Source: Candidatus Pantoea gossypiicola (GTDB taxonomy: Bacteria > Pseudomonadota > Gammaproteobacteria > Enterobacterales > Enterobacteriaceae). Taken from it: 64,000 nt of DNA. The notes under the pieces were generated by a model. It was not told the origin of the DNA, did no database searches, and saw nothing but the letters and a program-made list of their open reading frames with translations. How positions within the stretch are numbered: the stretch's first letter is position 1; every line of letters begins with the position of its first letter. The stretch covers positions 124,001 through 188,000 of the forward strand of contig NZ_VWVM01000002.1 of NCBI RefSeq assembly GCF_008632075.1, in the 5' to 3' direction. This document shows, piece after piece, positions 56,082-64,000 of the stretch. A program made the position numbers and the translations under genes.

Positions 56082-56289
56082 GTTGTCTCTCGTTTCAGCC
56101 AAAAGATCAGGTTCTGAAACCACTATTTCATGCGTTCTGAAAGGTGACGAATGCTTGTTTAGCAGGAGGGTATAACGGCAGGTTATGGTCAGAGGTAATT
56201 GTGATGATGAGTGGGGTTTTCAGGGGGTTGGGACAGGAAATGGACTAAAAGAGGGGGTGAGTCATAGGAAAAAGATTGTGTTGAGAGAA

Positions 56290-56324
56290 AAACAGAAGAA
56301 AGTCGCGGAAGGGGTATTCCGCGA
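56290..56324 (-). terminator. Terminator-like hairpin after the membrane immunity gene
   Basis: TCGCGGAA and TTCCGCGA pair perfectly around six bases; on the minus strand a pyrimidine-rich run with TTTTT follows. It lies 26 bp beyond the stop at 56350. Confidence 0.6.
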
Positions 56325-56349
56325 TAACAGCACTAAAAACCACGATAGG

Positions 56350-56931
56350 TTATTTCATGCGACGCTGCCGGGCCACACTGGCGAGGCGTTGGGTCCGGCA
56401 GTAAATGGCAAACAGGATGAAAGCCTGCCCATTCAGTAACCAGCGAGCACCCACCAAAGCAGCGAGTGCCAGAAGCAGCCACAGGCCCGAGTGGCTAGCC
56501 ATAACAACGCTGTAGCTTAAGAGTAAAACGGTCGATATAACCAACATCGCCCATACGTAAGCCAGCCCCTGAACACCCGCTGTATTGCCTCGCGCAAGCA
56601 GATAACTGGCGGTGAGAATCGCGCCAAGAATGACGATTGAGGGAACAAAAAAACTCAACGCATGTATCTGTGGCGTAAGCGGAGGTAAAACGTGCAGAAA
56701 CGTCAGCAAGTTAAATGCAAATGCGACCAGTAACAGCATCAGCACCAGTGCAACCGGGAAGCCGTTCTGCCGGGGAAGCGACTCAGAAGGCTGTTTAAAA
56801 TAACGCTCAAGCTCTGTGGTGGAACGGGCAAGTACGGAATTATCCTGCCGTGCAATCAGCTGATCTATTTCGCGACCCTGTTGCAGCAGTTCAGTGAGAT
56901 TACGCCCAATAAGCCATGATAAAAATTGCAT
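56350..56931 (-). CDS. Four-helix membrane protein, putative immunity to the upstream effector
   Basis: A 193-residue inner-membrane protein with a soluble, charged N-terminus (~55 residues) and four hydrophobic helices (ALVLMLLLVAFAFNLLTFL, FFVPSIVILGAILTASYLL, AMLVISTVLLLSYSVV, LWLLLALAALVGARWLL). No family is recognised. The start overlaps the stop of the larger gene upstream by one base (TAATG), a usual effector-immunity arrangement. A membrane immunity protein suits a toxin acting on the inner membrane (inference). Confidence 0.65.
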   Translation of the reverse strand: MQFLSWLIGRNLTELLQQGREIDQLIARQDNSVLARSTTELERYFKQPSESLPRQNGFPVALVLMLLLVAFAFNLLTFLHVLPPLTPQIHALSFFVPSIVILGAILTASYLLARGNTAGVQGLAYVWAMLVISTVLLLSYSVVMASHSGLWLLLALAALVGARWLLNGQAFILFAIYCRTQRLASVARQRRMK

Positions 56932-57893
56932 TAAAATACCGCCAGTGACTGGATTGTTCCTACTACATAACGCCCGGTGCGCGGCACGTTACCCGGAGCA
57001 GCAATAATACCACTGACAGCACTGCCAGCCACAGCAGCTGCGCTCGTGACGACCTGCGCGAGTTGCTTAACAAGTTCTTTTTGCACCGGCTCTACAGGGA
57101 ACCGCTTTGGATAAAGTCCTGCTCGGATGGCGGCCTTAAGCTCTTTATTACTTATACCAGGGTTTTGTGCCTTAATGATTAATTCAGTCAGGCGAGCCCG
57201 GTCCTGCCTTGGGTAGTTCCTGAGCCACTCCGTTGCTTTTAGAGAAGAGACTGATTTCATCGCTCGCCATGTTGCCAGGGCTTCTTTTAACGCACCGCCA
57301 ACGCTGGCGAGTGAAATAAGGTCAAGGGATGTTGAAGTGGCAACGTACCAATCCTGAGAGTCCAGCCACGCGACATTTTGACCACCGTTTTCGACGAGAT
57401 CATAAACGCGGTAGATACCATTGACACATTGCACGCCTGTTGCGGCAGCGCCGGCATAACCAATAGCAACAAGCACCCCGCTACTGCCAGCAGTTATAGG
57501 TGTTGCTGAAGCGCCGATAACCGCCACGCCAGCAGTGATAATCATTGCACCACAGGAAAGCACGGTCGAGGCAATCTCCGTTCCCATTGAGGTTGCGCTT
57601 ACTGCTTCACTAAGTGACTTGCCCGTATCAGACGCTGTGGCTTGCTTAGGCGTTTTGGTCACAATAAGATGTGTGACGATACCACTTTGGCCATTAGGAT
57701 GACGCTGACCAGGCCGAACGAGATAACGCTGTGCGCCATCTGCATAGATGATGCCAGCCTGGTAAAACTCTCGAGTACAATCCATTGCTGCACCCAGCGC
57801 TTTGAAATCAAAATCAGGTGCCCCATAACCGGTCATTCTCGCGATGTCATAACCCGGTAAGTTATTTTCGGGATTCACTCCTGGCAGGTTCAT
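56931..57893 (-). CDS. Putative membrane-active T6SS effector
   Basis: A 320-residue protein I cannot place by name. It has a soluble N-terminal ~85 residues, then a long Gly/Ala-rich hydrophobic stretch (about 95-160: SCGAMIITAGVAVIGASATP, GVLVAIGYAGAAATGVQ), a charged middle region and a second Ala/Gly-rich hydrophobic segment near the C-terminus. This resembles pore-forming or membrane-inserting toxins. There is no PAAR or signal peptide. AAGGAGATAAA precedes ATG 57893. Its location downstream of vgrG and its coupling to a membrane protein support an effector role. Confidence 0.6.
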   Translation of the reverse strand: MNLPGVNPENNLPGYDIARMTGYGAPDFDFKALGAAMDCTREFYQAGIIYADGAQRYLVRPGQRHPNGQSGIVTHLIVTKTPKQATASDTGKSLSEAVSATSMGTEIASTVLSCGAMIITAGVAVIGASATPITAGSSGVLVAIGYAGAAATGVQCVNGIYRVYDLVENGGQNVAWLDSQDWYVATSTSLDLISLASVGGALKEALATWRAMKSVSSLKATEWLRNYPRQDRARLTELIIKAQNPGISNKELKAAIRAGLYPKRFPVEPVQKELVKQLAQVVTSAAAVAGSAVSGIIAAPGNVPRTGRYVVGTIQSLAVF

Positions 57894-58282
57894 TTTATCT
57901 CCTTTTAGGGTCAAAATGGTAAAAGAGAGTTTTTAGAAATTGAAAGTTGAAATGGAAAAAATATTTAGGCTTTTTGTCAGCACAACCCGGTAATGCAGCA
58001 TTACTTCTTTGACCAAAGTAACCAAACATTTCCAGAAGTACTGTTCGATCTCTTTTTTGATAAAGGCAGCGCAAAGTGAAAGGCATAGTCCGTATCAACA
58101 TTCATAGCCTGATTGCCTTCTTAATTTAATTCGCCAGCTAAATACCGTAATAAATATAGGTCCAGGAGAAAGAATGACTTTTGAAAAAATGAACAGCCTT
58201 GGTGCCTGCTTTAACAATTAACTCACTAAAAAATCGATCTTCCCTGGAGGAAAAATCATTCTTTTAATTTATTTATTATAAA
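57894..58282. other. AT-rich intergenic stretch in the effector island
   Basis: Some 390 bases with several short frames in different registers (one of 34 codons starting near 58104 on the minus strand) but nothing I can support as a gene. It may contain the promoter of the effector pair. Confidence 0.4.
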
Positions 58283-58543
58283 TTATTTCACGATCTTCAT
58301 ATTTTTAACCTCTCTATCAGAGAACCTGGTCCAATCCTTACGAACAGACTCGGCCAACCTTATTAAATAGTCATAATCATCTTTATGAAGAAGATCATTT
58401 TCATCTAATATAAATATTTTGCTAACATCAAAATGTGAATTTGGATAAAAATTTGGAATAAGAACGCCTATAAACCATTCACTACCCGAGTGCAGTAAAT
58501 TAAAGTCACCCTGGCGTGACTCAACAACTTTAGCTTCAATCAA
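58283..58543 (-). CDS. Small orphan protein, possible immunity gene
   Basis: An 86-residue soluble acidic protein (WFIGVLIPNFYPN, DENDLLHKDDYDYLIRLAESV). No family is recognised. Length and composition are like small T6SS immunity proteins, and it sits alone in the effector island without a matching toxin upstream. A terminator separates it from the ADP-ribosylglycohydrolase gene. Confidence 0.5.
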   Translation of the reverse strand: MIEAKVVESRQGDFNLLHSGSEWFIGVLIPNFYPNSHFDVSKIFILDENDLLHKDDYDYLIRLAESVRKDWTRFSDREVKNMKIVK

Positions 58544-58608
58544 AAATCGCTCCTATTCTTAAGCCATAGACTTGATAGTTTATCCCTTTATCTAAATTTT
58601 TCATTCAC

Positions 58609-58640
58609 AAAAAAATCCCATACTTCAGATATGGGATTTT
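58609..58640 (-). terminator. Terminator of the ADP-ribosylglycohydrolase gene
   Basis: On the minus strand AAAATCCCATA and TATGGGATTTT pair perfectly and a T-run follows. It lies just after the stop at 58645. Confidence 0.88.
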
Positions 58641-58644
58641 ATCA

Positions 58645-59736
58645 TTAATCTTGTTCTTCAGGCGCCATATGAAACAGTTTTTCTGCCATTGAAAGAATTC
58701 TGTCTTTTTGTACTATTTTATTAACCCATTCCTGAGGAATGCCTGACAGTCCATACAATGCGCCCGCTAGCTGACCTGCCGTCGCCGCTACACTATCAGC
58801 ATCATCAGCAAGATTTGCCGCCAGCAAAATGGCATCTTTAAAATTGTCTGTATGCCAGACGGCCCATAATGCTGCCTCAAGGGTGTCGATGACATAACCA
58901 GAGGAACGGATTTGATCACGATGCTTTTCTTTATATTCACCGGCATTAATGATTAATACACGTAATGTTGATCCCATAAGATGAGGAGCAAAGCTCTCAC
59001 TCTTACTGTAACCATTTAAGATGTAATGAAGCATGGCATTAAAAAAGCGACAGCTATCTATAGACTCTGCGGCACAATGTGTAGCCTCACTCTGTAGCAT
59101 CGCATCTCGCCAACCGTCAATAAACGATTTCCTTCTGAAAATAGCAGTAGGTGCATGGCGAATTAATGCCGCATTCCCTGCAGTTTCAGGAGAAGTATTC
59201 CCCATCCAAGTTGGTCCATGAAGGACAAACTGCTCAAGTGCATAGCGCGTTGTATTACCTATATCAAAGCATACGCCATTAGAACTATTTGTCCCATTCT
59301 TATACCAGTTGAGTAACTTTTGTCGGAACAATGTAATATCACATTTATTGCTTTCAATATAAGTTTCAGCGAGACACAGCGCCATCGAGGTGTCATCAGT
59401 CCACTCACCGGGTTTAAGAGAGAAAGGTCCCCCGCCAACCATGTCATCAACGCGAGCTTTATCCCTTGGCATAAATTCTAGCGTTGTGCCTATAGCGTCT
59501 CCAACCGCCAACCCCATTAAAGCACCCTGACATTTATCTAATGCCTGTTCATCAGTAATTTTCTGAGGTAAAGATTTCGCCCATTCTGGCTTGAGAGCGT
59601 CCTCAGGTTTAGCGCGTAAAGGTTTTTGTTCATAAGACATTCTATTCATCAACTGCCGTGACGCCTGGGGTATTAAATGAGCGTAACGTCTGGCATAAAT
59701 GAAAAGCGCATCATCATCAGCCCTAAGATCAATCAT
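58645..59736 (-). CDS. ADP-ribosylglycohydrolase family protein
   Basis: A 363-residue protein with a ~65-residue N-terminal extension and then a DraG/ARH fold: GALMGLAVGDAIGTTLEF, the metal motif WTDDTSMAL and NLADDADSVAATAGQLAGA. The metal-binding aspartates are intact, so it should remove ADP-ribose from proteins. In other bacteria such enzymes serve as immunity against ADP-ribosylating T6SS toxins. No ART toxin is evident beside it. AGGAGG lies upstream of ATG 59736. Confidence 0.85.
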   Translation of the reverse strand: MIDLRADDDALFIYARRYAHLIPQASRQLMNRMSYEQKPLRAKPEDALKPEWAKSLPQKITDEQALDKCQGALMGLAVGDAIGTTLEFMPRDKARVDDMVGGGPFSLKPGEWTDDTSMALCLAETYIESNKCDITLFRQKLLNWYKNGTNSSNGVCFDIGNTTRYALEQFVLHGPTWMGNTSPETAGNAALIRHAPTAIFRRKSFIDGWRDAMLQSEATHCAAESIDSCRFFNAMLHYILNGYSKSESFAPHLMGSTLRVLIINAGEYKEKHRDQIRSSGYVIDTLEAALWAVWHTDNFKDAILLAANLADDADSVAATAGQLAGALYGLSGIPQEWVNKIVQKDRILSMAEKLFHMAPEEQD

Positions 59737-59877
59737 AGAACCTCCTTATAAATTTACATCCTCAAAAAATTGAAAGAACACAACCAAATGAAATCAAATA
59801 AACAGGGGTAAATTTTATATTATCACCGCATTTTATTTACTTACGCTCTTTTTATACATAAATATATCAATACCCAT

Positions 59878-60237
59878 TTAATTCTGGGGTTTTAAATATC
59901 TTTTTTTGCGCTTTTCATATTCCGGATTGTTTTGATGAGGAAGGATAAATTTTAGCCCAGCAACTATTTGAGAGGCAATATAGTTTGCGTTTGAAAGATG
60001 TCTGGCTAGCTCTGGGTCAGTTGTATCAAACTCTTTGGAAGCCAGATTCCCCCAGATTCATACTATGCAGGACACTTTTATCATTCTCTTCACCAGTTAA
60101 TATTTTTTTACATAAATTAGCTGTTTCAGAGCAACCTGGAAAACTGTAAAATCAGGCTTTTCTAAGGCTCTTTGATTAGTGATATCAATAGCATCATTGA
60201 TGTAGTCTAAGGCAGTATATTCTTCTTTCTTCATCAT
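59878..60237 (-). pseudogene. Frameshifted small gene remnant (~118 codons)
   Basis: Three frames join into one protein: it starts MMKKEEYTALDYINDAIDI at 60237, shifts at an A7 run (near 60110) into CKKILTGEENDKSV, and shifts again at a G5 run (near 60055) into LASKEFDTTDPELARHLSNA, ending RYLKPQN at 59878. Both shifts are in homopolymers, so decay, slippage or sequencing error are all possible. Family unknown; size and place suggest a former immunity gene. Confidence 0.6.
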
Positions 60238-60377
60238 AAAACCAACATGCACTCTTCTTGTTTAAGAGCAAAGGCAAATCTTGAATGAAAAATCACTGGG
60301 CCTACCTTATTACAAAAGGAATGTATAAAGTAAGCCAAAAACAGACCTTTTTATTCATCAAATAGAAAACACTAAAA

Positions 60378-60635
60378 CTACATTAATTCAAAATCCTCCT
60401 TGCTAATTTCATCTATTACGTACTGCCCTGTACCTTCCCTTATTTTTTTTGAAAGATCTTTTAACATTTCAATATCGATAGAATGGATACCAATATATGG
60501 AGTTACAATGAAGAACCTTTCGACATCAACTTTGTAATCACCTTCACTAAACATAACCTTCATTACATATGAGCTATCCTCACACTCATACAGAGTAAAA
60601 TCCCAAGGATTCATTGCTATTTTATTTTTACTCAT
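60378..60635 (-). CDS. Putative immunity protein for the PAAR toxin
   Basis: An 85-residue soluble acidic protein starting MSKNKIAMNPWDFTLYECED. The start overlaps the toxin stop by one base (TAATG), as expected for a cognate immunity gene. No family recognised. Confidence 0.65.
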   Translation of the reverse strand: MSKNKIAMNPWDFTLYECEDSSYVMKVMFSEGDYKVDVERFFIVTPYIGIHSIDIEMLKDLSKKIREGTGQYVIDEISKEDFELM

Positions 60636-61894
60636 TATAATTTCTCCCCTGTTAATAAATCGATCGCGGTATAATCTCTGCCTTTAACCATTCCTTCGGT
60701 TTTTACTATAGCCTCAAAATCACCTTGTGGTAGTTTGCCCCCCGGAATCCATTGCTTATTAGCTCCCCATTCATTACCAGTTGGCATTTTTGGAGAGTAC
60801 AACTCTGTAGGTTTAAATTCAATCAAAACAAGACTATCGTTTTTCAATTGTTCCTGTGGAATGCCTAATTTATCTGCAATCACTCCTACATCTCCTTTTG
60901 ATTCAGAAATCATTTGTCCAGCGCGCTCCCTGGTTAGAACAAATTCCGTCCTCCCCGGATCAGGTTTACCAATACCATAATCTTCAAAACTTTTTCTAGT
61001 GACTATTCTAGATGCGCCATTTTCAAAGGATTTTGCATGAGAATCAATATAATCCTTAGGTAAATATGTTTCGGGGTCTGGCCTAAATGTTTTTTCGATA
61101 CTTTGTATTTCGGCGATTTTTTCATCATTTAACGGAAGTTTGTTAGCCTTAATATTATTACGACCACGCCAACCGTCAAACTTCATACCCCCTTTGCCAC
61201 CTAATGCCCCACCGACAAAACTGCCTGCCAGCATAGACCATTTTTGTCCGTCAGAGCCTTCCCCGAACAGTCTGCCACCGATCCAATCGCCAGCGTAACC
61301 GCCGCCCATTGCGCCGGCTAATCCCAGTAACGCAATAGCTGGAGAAGCCAGGACCGCAACGGCAGCAGTACCGACGCCCATCATCACCCAGTTTACCCAG
61401 CCAGGGATTTCAGGGTTGATATCGTCAGTCTGAAGTTTACCTCCGCCAATAAATACATTGGTGGAACCGCCAGATATCTCCGCACTGCAGGTCAAACGGT
61501 CTCCAATGCGGGCGGCAGGAAAGTTGTTAATAAAAACCTTATCTGATCCTTCAGCAACCCGTTGCGATGAGCCGCTGTGCTCATCGCAGTCGCCTTTGGA
61601 CAAATGTGCACGTATCGCTGCTCTGCTGTTGGTGTAAACATTCGGCGAGCCGGATAACAGTTTGCCTGTGTTATGCCGCGGAGCCCATGACATGCTTCCA
61701 AGTACTTCTCCCACCCCTCCAGCCGCACAGGCACCGGCTGCTGCTGCGGATACCACAACCAGAGCCGCTCCACCGGTAACAACAACGGCTGCTGCACCTA
61801 ATATTGCACCGCCAATGAGACCGGCGATCATCCAGCCTTTGGAAGCAGTATGCGCTATTTCATCCTGCTCTCTGGCAGCATTGAATTCAGCCAT
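60635..61894 (-). CDS. PrePAAR/PAAR-domain T6SS effector with unknown C-terminal toxin
   Basis: A 419-residue effector. Residues 6-15 (AAREQDEIAH) match the prePAAR motif AARxxDxxxH, followed by an Ala/Gly-rich membrane region (22-60). A PAAR domain spans about 73-165 (SPNVYTNSRAA, VFINNFPAARIGD, CSAEISGGSTNVFIGG). A second hydrophobic region (170-215) precedes the C-terminal ~165 residues (from about 250, RPDPETYLPKDYIDSHA to AIDLLTGEKL), the presumed toxin, which I cannot assign. It needs an Eag chaperone, encoded just upstream, and sits on the VgrG spike. Confidence 0.85.
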   Translation of the reverse strand: MAEFNAAREQDEIAHTASKGWMIAGLIGGAILGAAAVVVTGGAALVVVSAAAAGACAAGGVGEVLGSMSWAPRHNTGKLLSGSPNVYTNSRAAIRAHLSKGDCDEHSGSSQRVAEGSDKVFINNFPAARIGDRLTCSAEISGGSTNVFIGGGKLQTDDINPEIPGWVNWVMMGVGTAAVAVLASPAIALLGLAGAMGGGYAGDWIGGRLFGEGSDGQKWSMLAGSFVGGALGGKGGMKFDGWRGRNNIKANKLPLNDEKIAEIQSIEKTFRPDPETYLPKDYIDSHAKSFENGASRIVTRKSFEDYGIGKPDPGRTEFVLTRERAGQMISESKGDVGVIADKLGIPQEQLKNDSLVLIEFKPTELYSPKMPTGNEWGANKQWIPGGKLPQGDFEAIVKTEGMVKGRDYTAIDLLTGEKL

Positions 61895-61897
61895 AAT

Positions 61898-62692
61898 TTA
61901 TACATCCCTATGTCTCTGAAGAAACGCAAGGATTTGTTGTTCGCTGGCGAGATCTGCGGGTCCTTGAAAGGCTTTTGCCATACCAAGAATATCTCTTAAA
62001 GATGAGTTTTTTCTGTGTGGTGCTGTCCACAAGGCATAGCGTAAGGGCTCTTCATTGTTTAATGCGGCGATACGCAGTGGGCTTCCCGCTGAGTCAAAGA
62101 ACAAATAACTGCCATTCAATGCTCTTTTCAAATCAACATTCTGATAGAGTAATGTCACCGTTTCATGTGCGGTAAGCACTTTAGTATCGTTATCAAAAGA
62201 AAAGAAAATTCCCGATGAATCTGGTGCGACCGGCACCGGCTCATCATCATATTTGAGAGAATTAAACTTAATACTGCCAATGATCTCCTGATATTGCTTA
62301 GCATAATAATCGCTAAAACGCCCCGGACACGTTCCAATATAGCAGACAATTTTCTTTCCCCCCGCCTCATCATCAAGTAAAACAATAGATTGTTTTTGCC
62401 AGATCTCAATACCGTCATTTTCAAAATGATAAAAAAGCTCAACTGCGGGTAGGTTATCTATCTCGATCAGTTGTGATGTGACATTTACGAAAGCGGGAAC
62501 AGTGACACTCATCTCATCAATAATTCTCGCAGCCACTTTTTGCACAGTATCGTCATGTACAGCAGATGCGCGAGACACCACAAAGGTAAATTCGCTCGCA
62601 TTATTTTCGCTGAGCGTAAACAGATTCATTGTTCTGTCTTTGAATATATCAGGTAATTGAATTGACGCTTCCTGGAGAGTATAGGTGGCCAT
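61898..62692 (-). CDS. DcrB/Eag-type effector chaperone with extra C-terminal domain
   Basis: A 264-residue protein. The first ~145 residues match DUF1795/DcrB (Eag) chaperones (YTLQEASIQLPDIFKDRTMN, EFTFVVSRA, GSIKFN), which bind the transmembrane parts of prePAAR effectors. The following ~110 residues (FFSFDNDTKVLTAHETVTLL to AFLQRHRDV) are not part of the usual ~145-residue chaperone and I do not recognise them. Gene order vgrG-eag-PAAR effector-immunity is the standard one. Confidence 0.82.
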   Translation of the reverse strand: MATYTLQEASIQLPDIFKDRTMNLFTLSENNASEFTFVVSRASAVHDDTVQKVAARIIDEMSVTVPAFVNVTSQLIEIDNLPAVELFYHFENDGIEIWQKQSIVLLDDEAGGKKIVCYIGTCPGRFSDYYAKQYQEIIGSIKFNSLKYDDEPVPVAPDSSGIFFSFDNDTKVLTAHETVTLLYQNVDLKRALNGSYLFFDSAGSPLRIAALNNEEPLRYALWTAPHRKNSSLRDILGMAKAFQGPADLASEQQILAFLQRHRDV

Positions 62693-62694
62693 TT

Positions 62695-64000
62695 TTATCC
62701 TTTATTATCTTTTGTTGATGATGAGAAGTAGCTTTCAATTTCAGTTTTTATTTTATCTTTATGTCCGCTACCCGGTGCAATTGTTGCAGCGTTTCCTCCT
62801 TCAGGATTTAAATGTAACTCCCCACCTTTAGTGTTAATCTCACCATTATTATCGACGGTAAGATTAAAATTTTTGCCAATGAAATTAATTGCGCCGTCTT
62901 TAGTTAACTCTATTGCGCTTAGGCCACACTCAATCCGTAAAGTATCTCCGGCTGCAATTGTGTAAGAAGCAAAAGCCTGTTCAGTACGGTTGCCGGTTGT
63001 CAGCGTCTTGCTGTTTCCCTGAGTCCCGAGAGTATGATCGCCCTCCACCCGAGTCTCATTATTAGCACCCACCGAAACTGTCCGGTTGTTCATAACACTA
63101 TGTGACTCATCATTTTTAACATGCGTATCCATGTTCTTCTGCGCCTGAATCCACAGGTGTTCCTCACCCGCCTTATCCTCAAATCTCAGCGCGTTCGCGG
63201 TGTCCGCCGTGCCATCCTTCGACCGGCTCAGAAAACCCATCTGCGTCGCCGCTGCCGGCAGCGCCCACGGCGGCATGCTCGCCTCGTTATACACGCGGCC
63301 GATGATCAGCGGACGATCCGGGTCACCGTTAATAAAGTCCACCACCACTTCGTCGTTAACACGCGGAATCTGCACCCCGCCGAATCCCTGACCGGCCCAG
63401 GCGCTGGAGACGCGCACCCAGCAGGAGCTGGTGTCGTCGCCCTTCGCCAGCCGGTCCCAGTGAAACTTCACCTTCACCCGGCCGTAGCGGTCGGTCCAGA
63501 TGGACTCGCCTTTCGGCCCGACCACCTTCGCGGTCTGCGGGCCGTGCGTTTTCGGCCACGGCGTCTCCGGCGGCGTGCGGTAGGTTACCGACGACGGCAG
63601 CACCGTGAAATCGATGTTGTGGCGACTGTCGCCGGTGTCGCCGCTGGCGTAGGAGTTCTCGGCGAAGTCATAGGTCGCTGAGGTCACCAGGTACTCGCCG
63701 TTGTCGCTGAAGTGCGGCGCGTTGATGATCGAGAAGGTAAAGCCCGGCGCGATGCCGGTGGCCGTGCCCGACCCGCTGACGCTGTGGTGCTCGGCCTGCC
63801 ACACCTCCTGGCGGATGCGTGCATAGGACTCGCCGTGGCTGTGGTCAACAAAATGGCCCGGCCAGTCGTAGACGTCCACCGAGCCCGGCACCGGCGATGC
63901 CGGGTTCTGCCGCGCCTGCAGCATCCAGGCGTTCGGCTTGCGGAAGTCGTAGTCGTCGGTGCTGTAGATGCCCGGCGTCACGCTCTCCGCCAGCGACCAC
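62695..64000 (-). CDS. vgrG: VgrG/TssI spike protein (5' end outside window)
   Basis: The last 434 residues of a VgrG. Seen: the gp27/gp5-like portion (ESIWTDRYGRVKVKFHWDRL, SSAWAGQGFGGVQIPRVNDE, GDPDRPLIIGRVYN) and the C-terminal DUF2345-like beta-helix with its NESHSV-type repeats. The reading frame continues open past 64000. The core part is GC-rich and the C-terminus and downstream genes are AT-rich, the usual boundary between conserved vgrG and variable cargo. VgrG carries the PAAR effector encoded below it. Confidence 0.93.
   Translation of the reverse strand, partial: WSLAESVTPGIYSTDDYDFRKPNAWMLQARQNPASPVPGSVDVYDWPGHFVDHSHGESYARIRQEVWQAEHHSVSGSGTATGIAPGFTFSIINAPHFSDNGEYLVTSATYDFAENSYASGDTGDSRHNIDFTVLPSSVTYRTPPETPWPKTHGPQTAKVVGPKGESIWTDRYGRVKVKFHWDRLAKGDDTSSCWVRVSSAWAGQGFGGVQIPRVNDEVVVDFINGDPDRPLIIGRVYNEASMPPWALPAAATQMGFLSRSKDGTADTANALRFEDKAGEEHLWIQAQKNMDTHVKNDESHSVMNNRTVSVGANNETRVEGDHTLGTQGNSKTLTTGNRTEQAFASYTIAAGDTLRIECGLSAIELTKDGAINFIGKNFNLTVDNNGEINTKGGELHLNPEGGNAATIAPGSGHKDKIKTEIESYFSSSTKDNKG

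Noticed and set aside
57895-58101. 68-codon frame upstream of the membrane-active effector
   Set aside because: Basic and Phe-rich composition without a ribosome site, and it runs into the effector's own ribosome site region; no family resemblance.

Overview
The window looks like the chromosome of a Pantoea-type Erwiniaceae bacterium. This rests on the core gene order hemA-prfA-prmC-sirB2-sirB1-kdsA next to the chaA/chaB/chaC genes, lolB-ispE-prs, ychH/pth-ychF, and proteins very close to their E. coli counterparts. A Klebsiella-style nas cluster, a partial type VI secretion (T6SS) locus and a vgrG effector island fit the same family. The genus is an inference.

Layout. 1-3.6 kb: a minus-strand operon for an SDR polyol dehydrogenase, a sugar-binding protein and a DUF2291 lipoprotein, with a divergent DeoR-type regulator. 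3.67-4.7 kb: five tandem ~225 bp units carrying ten small GGGA-loop hairpins that match the CsrA-binding consensus; the last unit runs into the 3' end of cobA. 4.65-16.6 kb: assimilatory nitrate/nitrite reduction (cobA, nasA, a fused nasB, the ABC transporter nasDEF, the antiterminator nasR). Its control region is readable: an NtrC-like site, a sigma-54 promoter, an ANTAR-type hexaloop hairpin and a leader terminator. 17.1-26.1 kb: a T6SS-like regulatory and membrane module (SH3 lipoprotein, TssL-OmpA, truncated TssM, TagF, TagH, PP2C phosphatase, unknown exported protein, Ser/Thr kinase) with no sheath, tube or baseplate genes. 26.2-40.7 kb: conserved housekeeping genes plus one diguanylate cyclase.

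40.9-44.9 kb: an AT-rich insertion downstream of ychF with three minus-strand genes: an adenine methyltransferase with a type I S-like C-terminus, a P-loop ATPase with a zinc ribbon and HhH tail, and a HEPN-motif protein. I could not assign it to a named defence system; it is the best candidate for an undescribed one. A terminator-like sequence resembling the ychF terminator lies on its far side.

45.6-56.1 kb: a peptide uptake operon (GsiABCD/Dpp-type ABC transporter) with an M55 D-aminopeptidase, a DmpA-type peptidase, a dipeptide epimerase/DgcA homologue, a DUF1611/DgcN homologue and a LysR regulator, fitting scavenging of D-amino-acid-containing peptides. 56.3-64 kb: a T6SS effector island downstream of a vgrG that runs off the window: an Eag-type chaperone, a prePAAR/PAAR toxin with its immunity gene, a frameshifted remnant, an ADP-ribosylglycohydrolase, an orphan small gene and a membrane-active effector/immunity pair.
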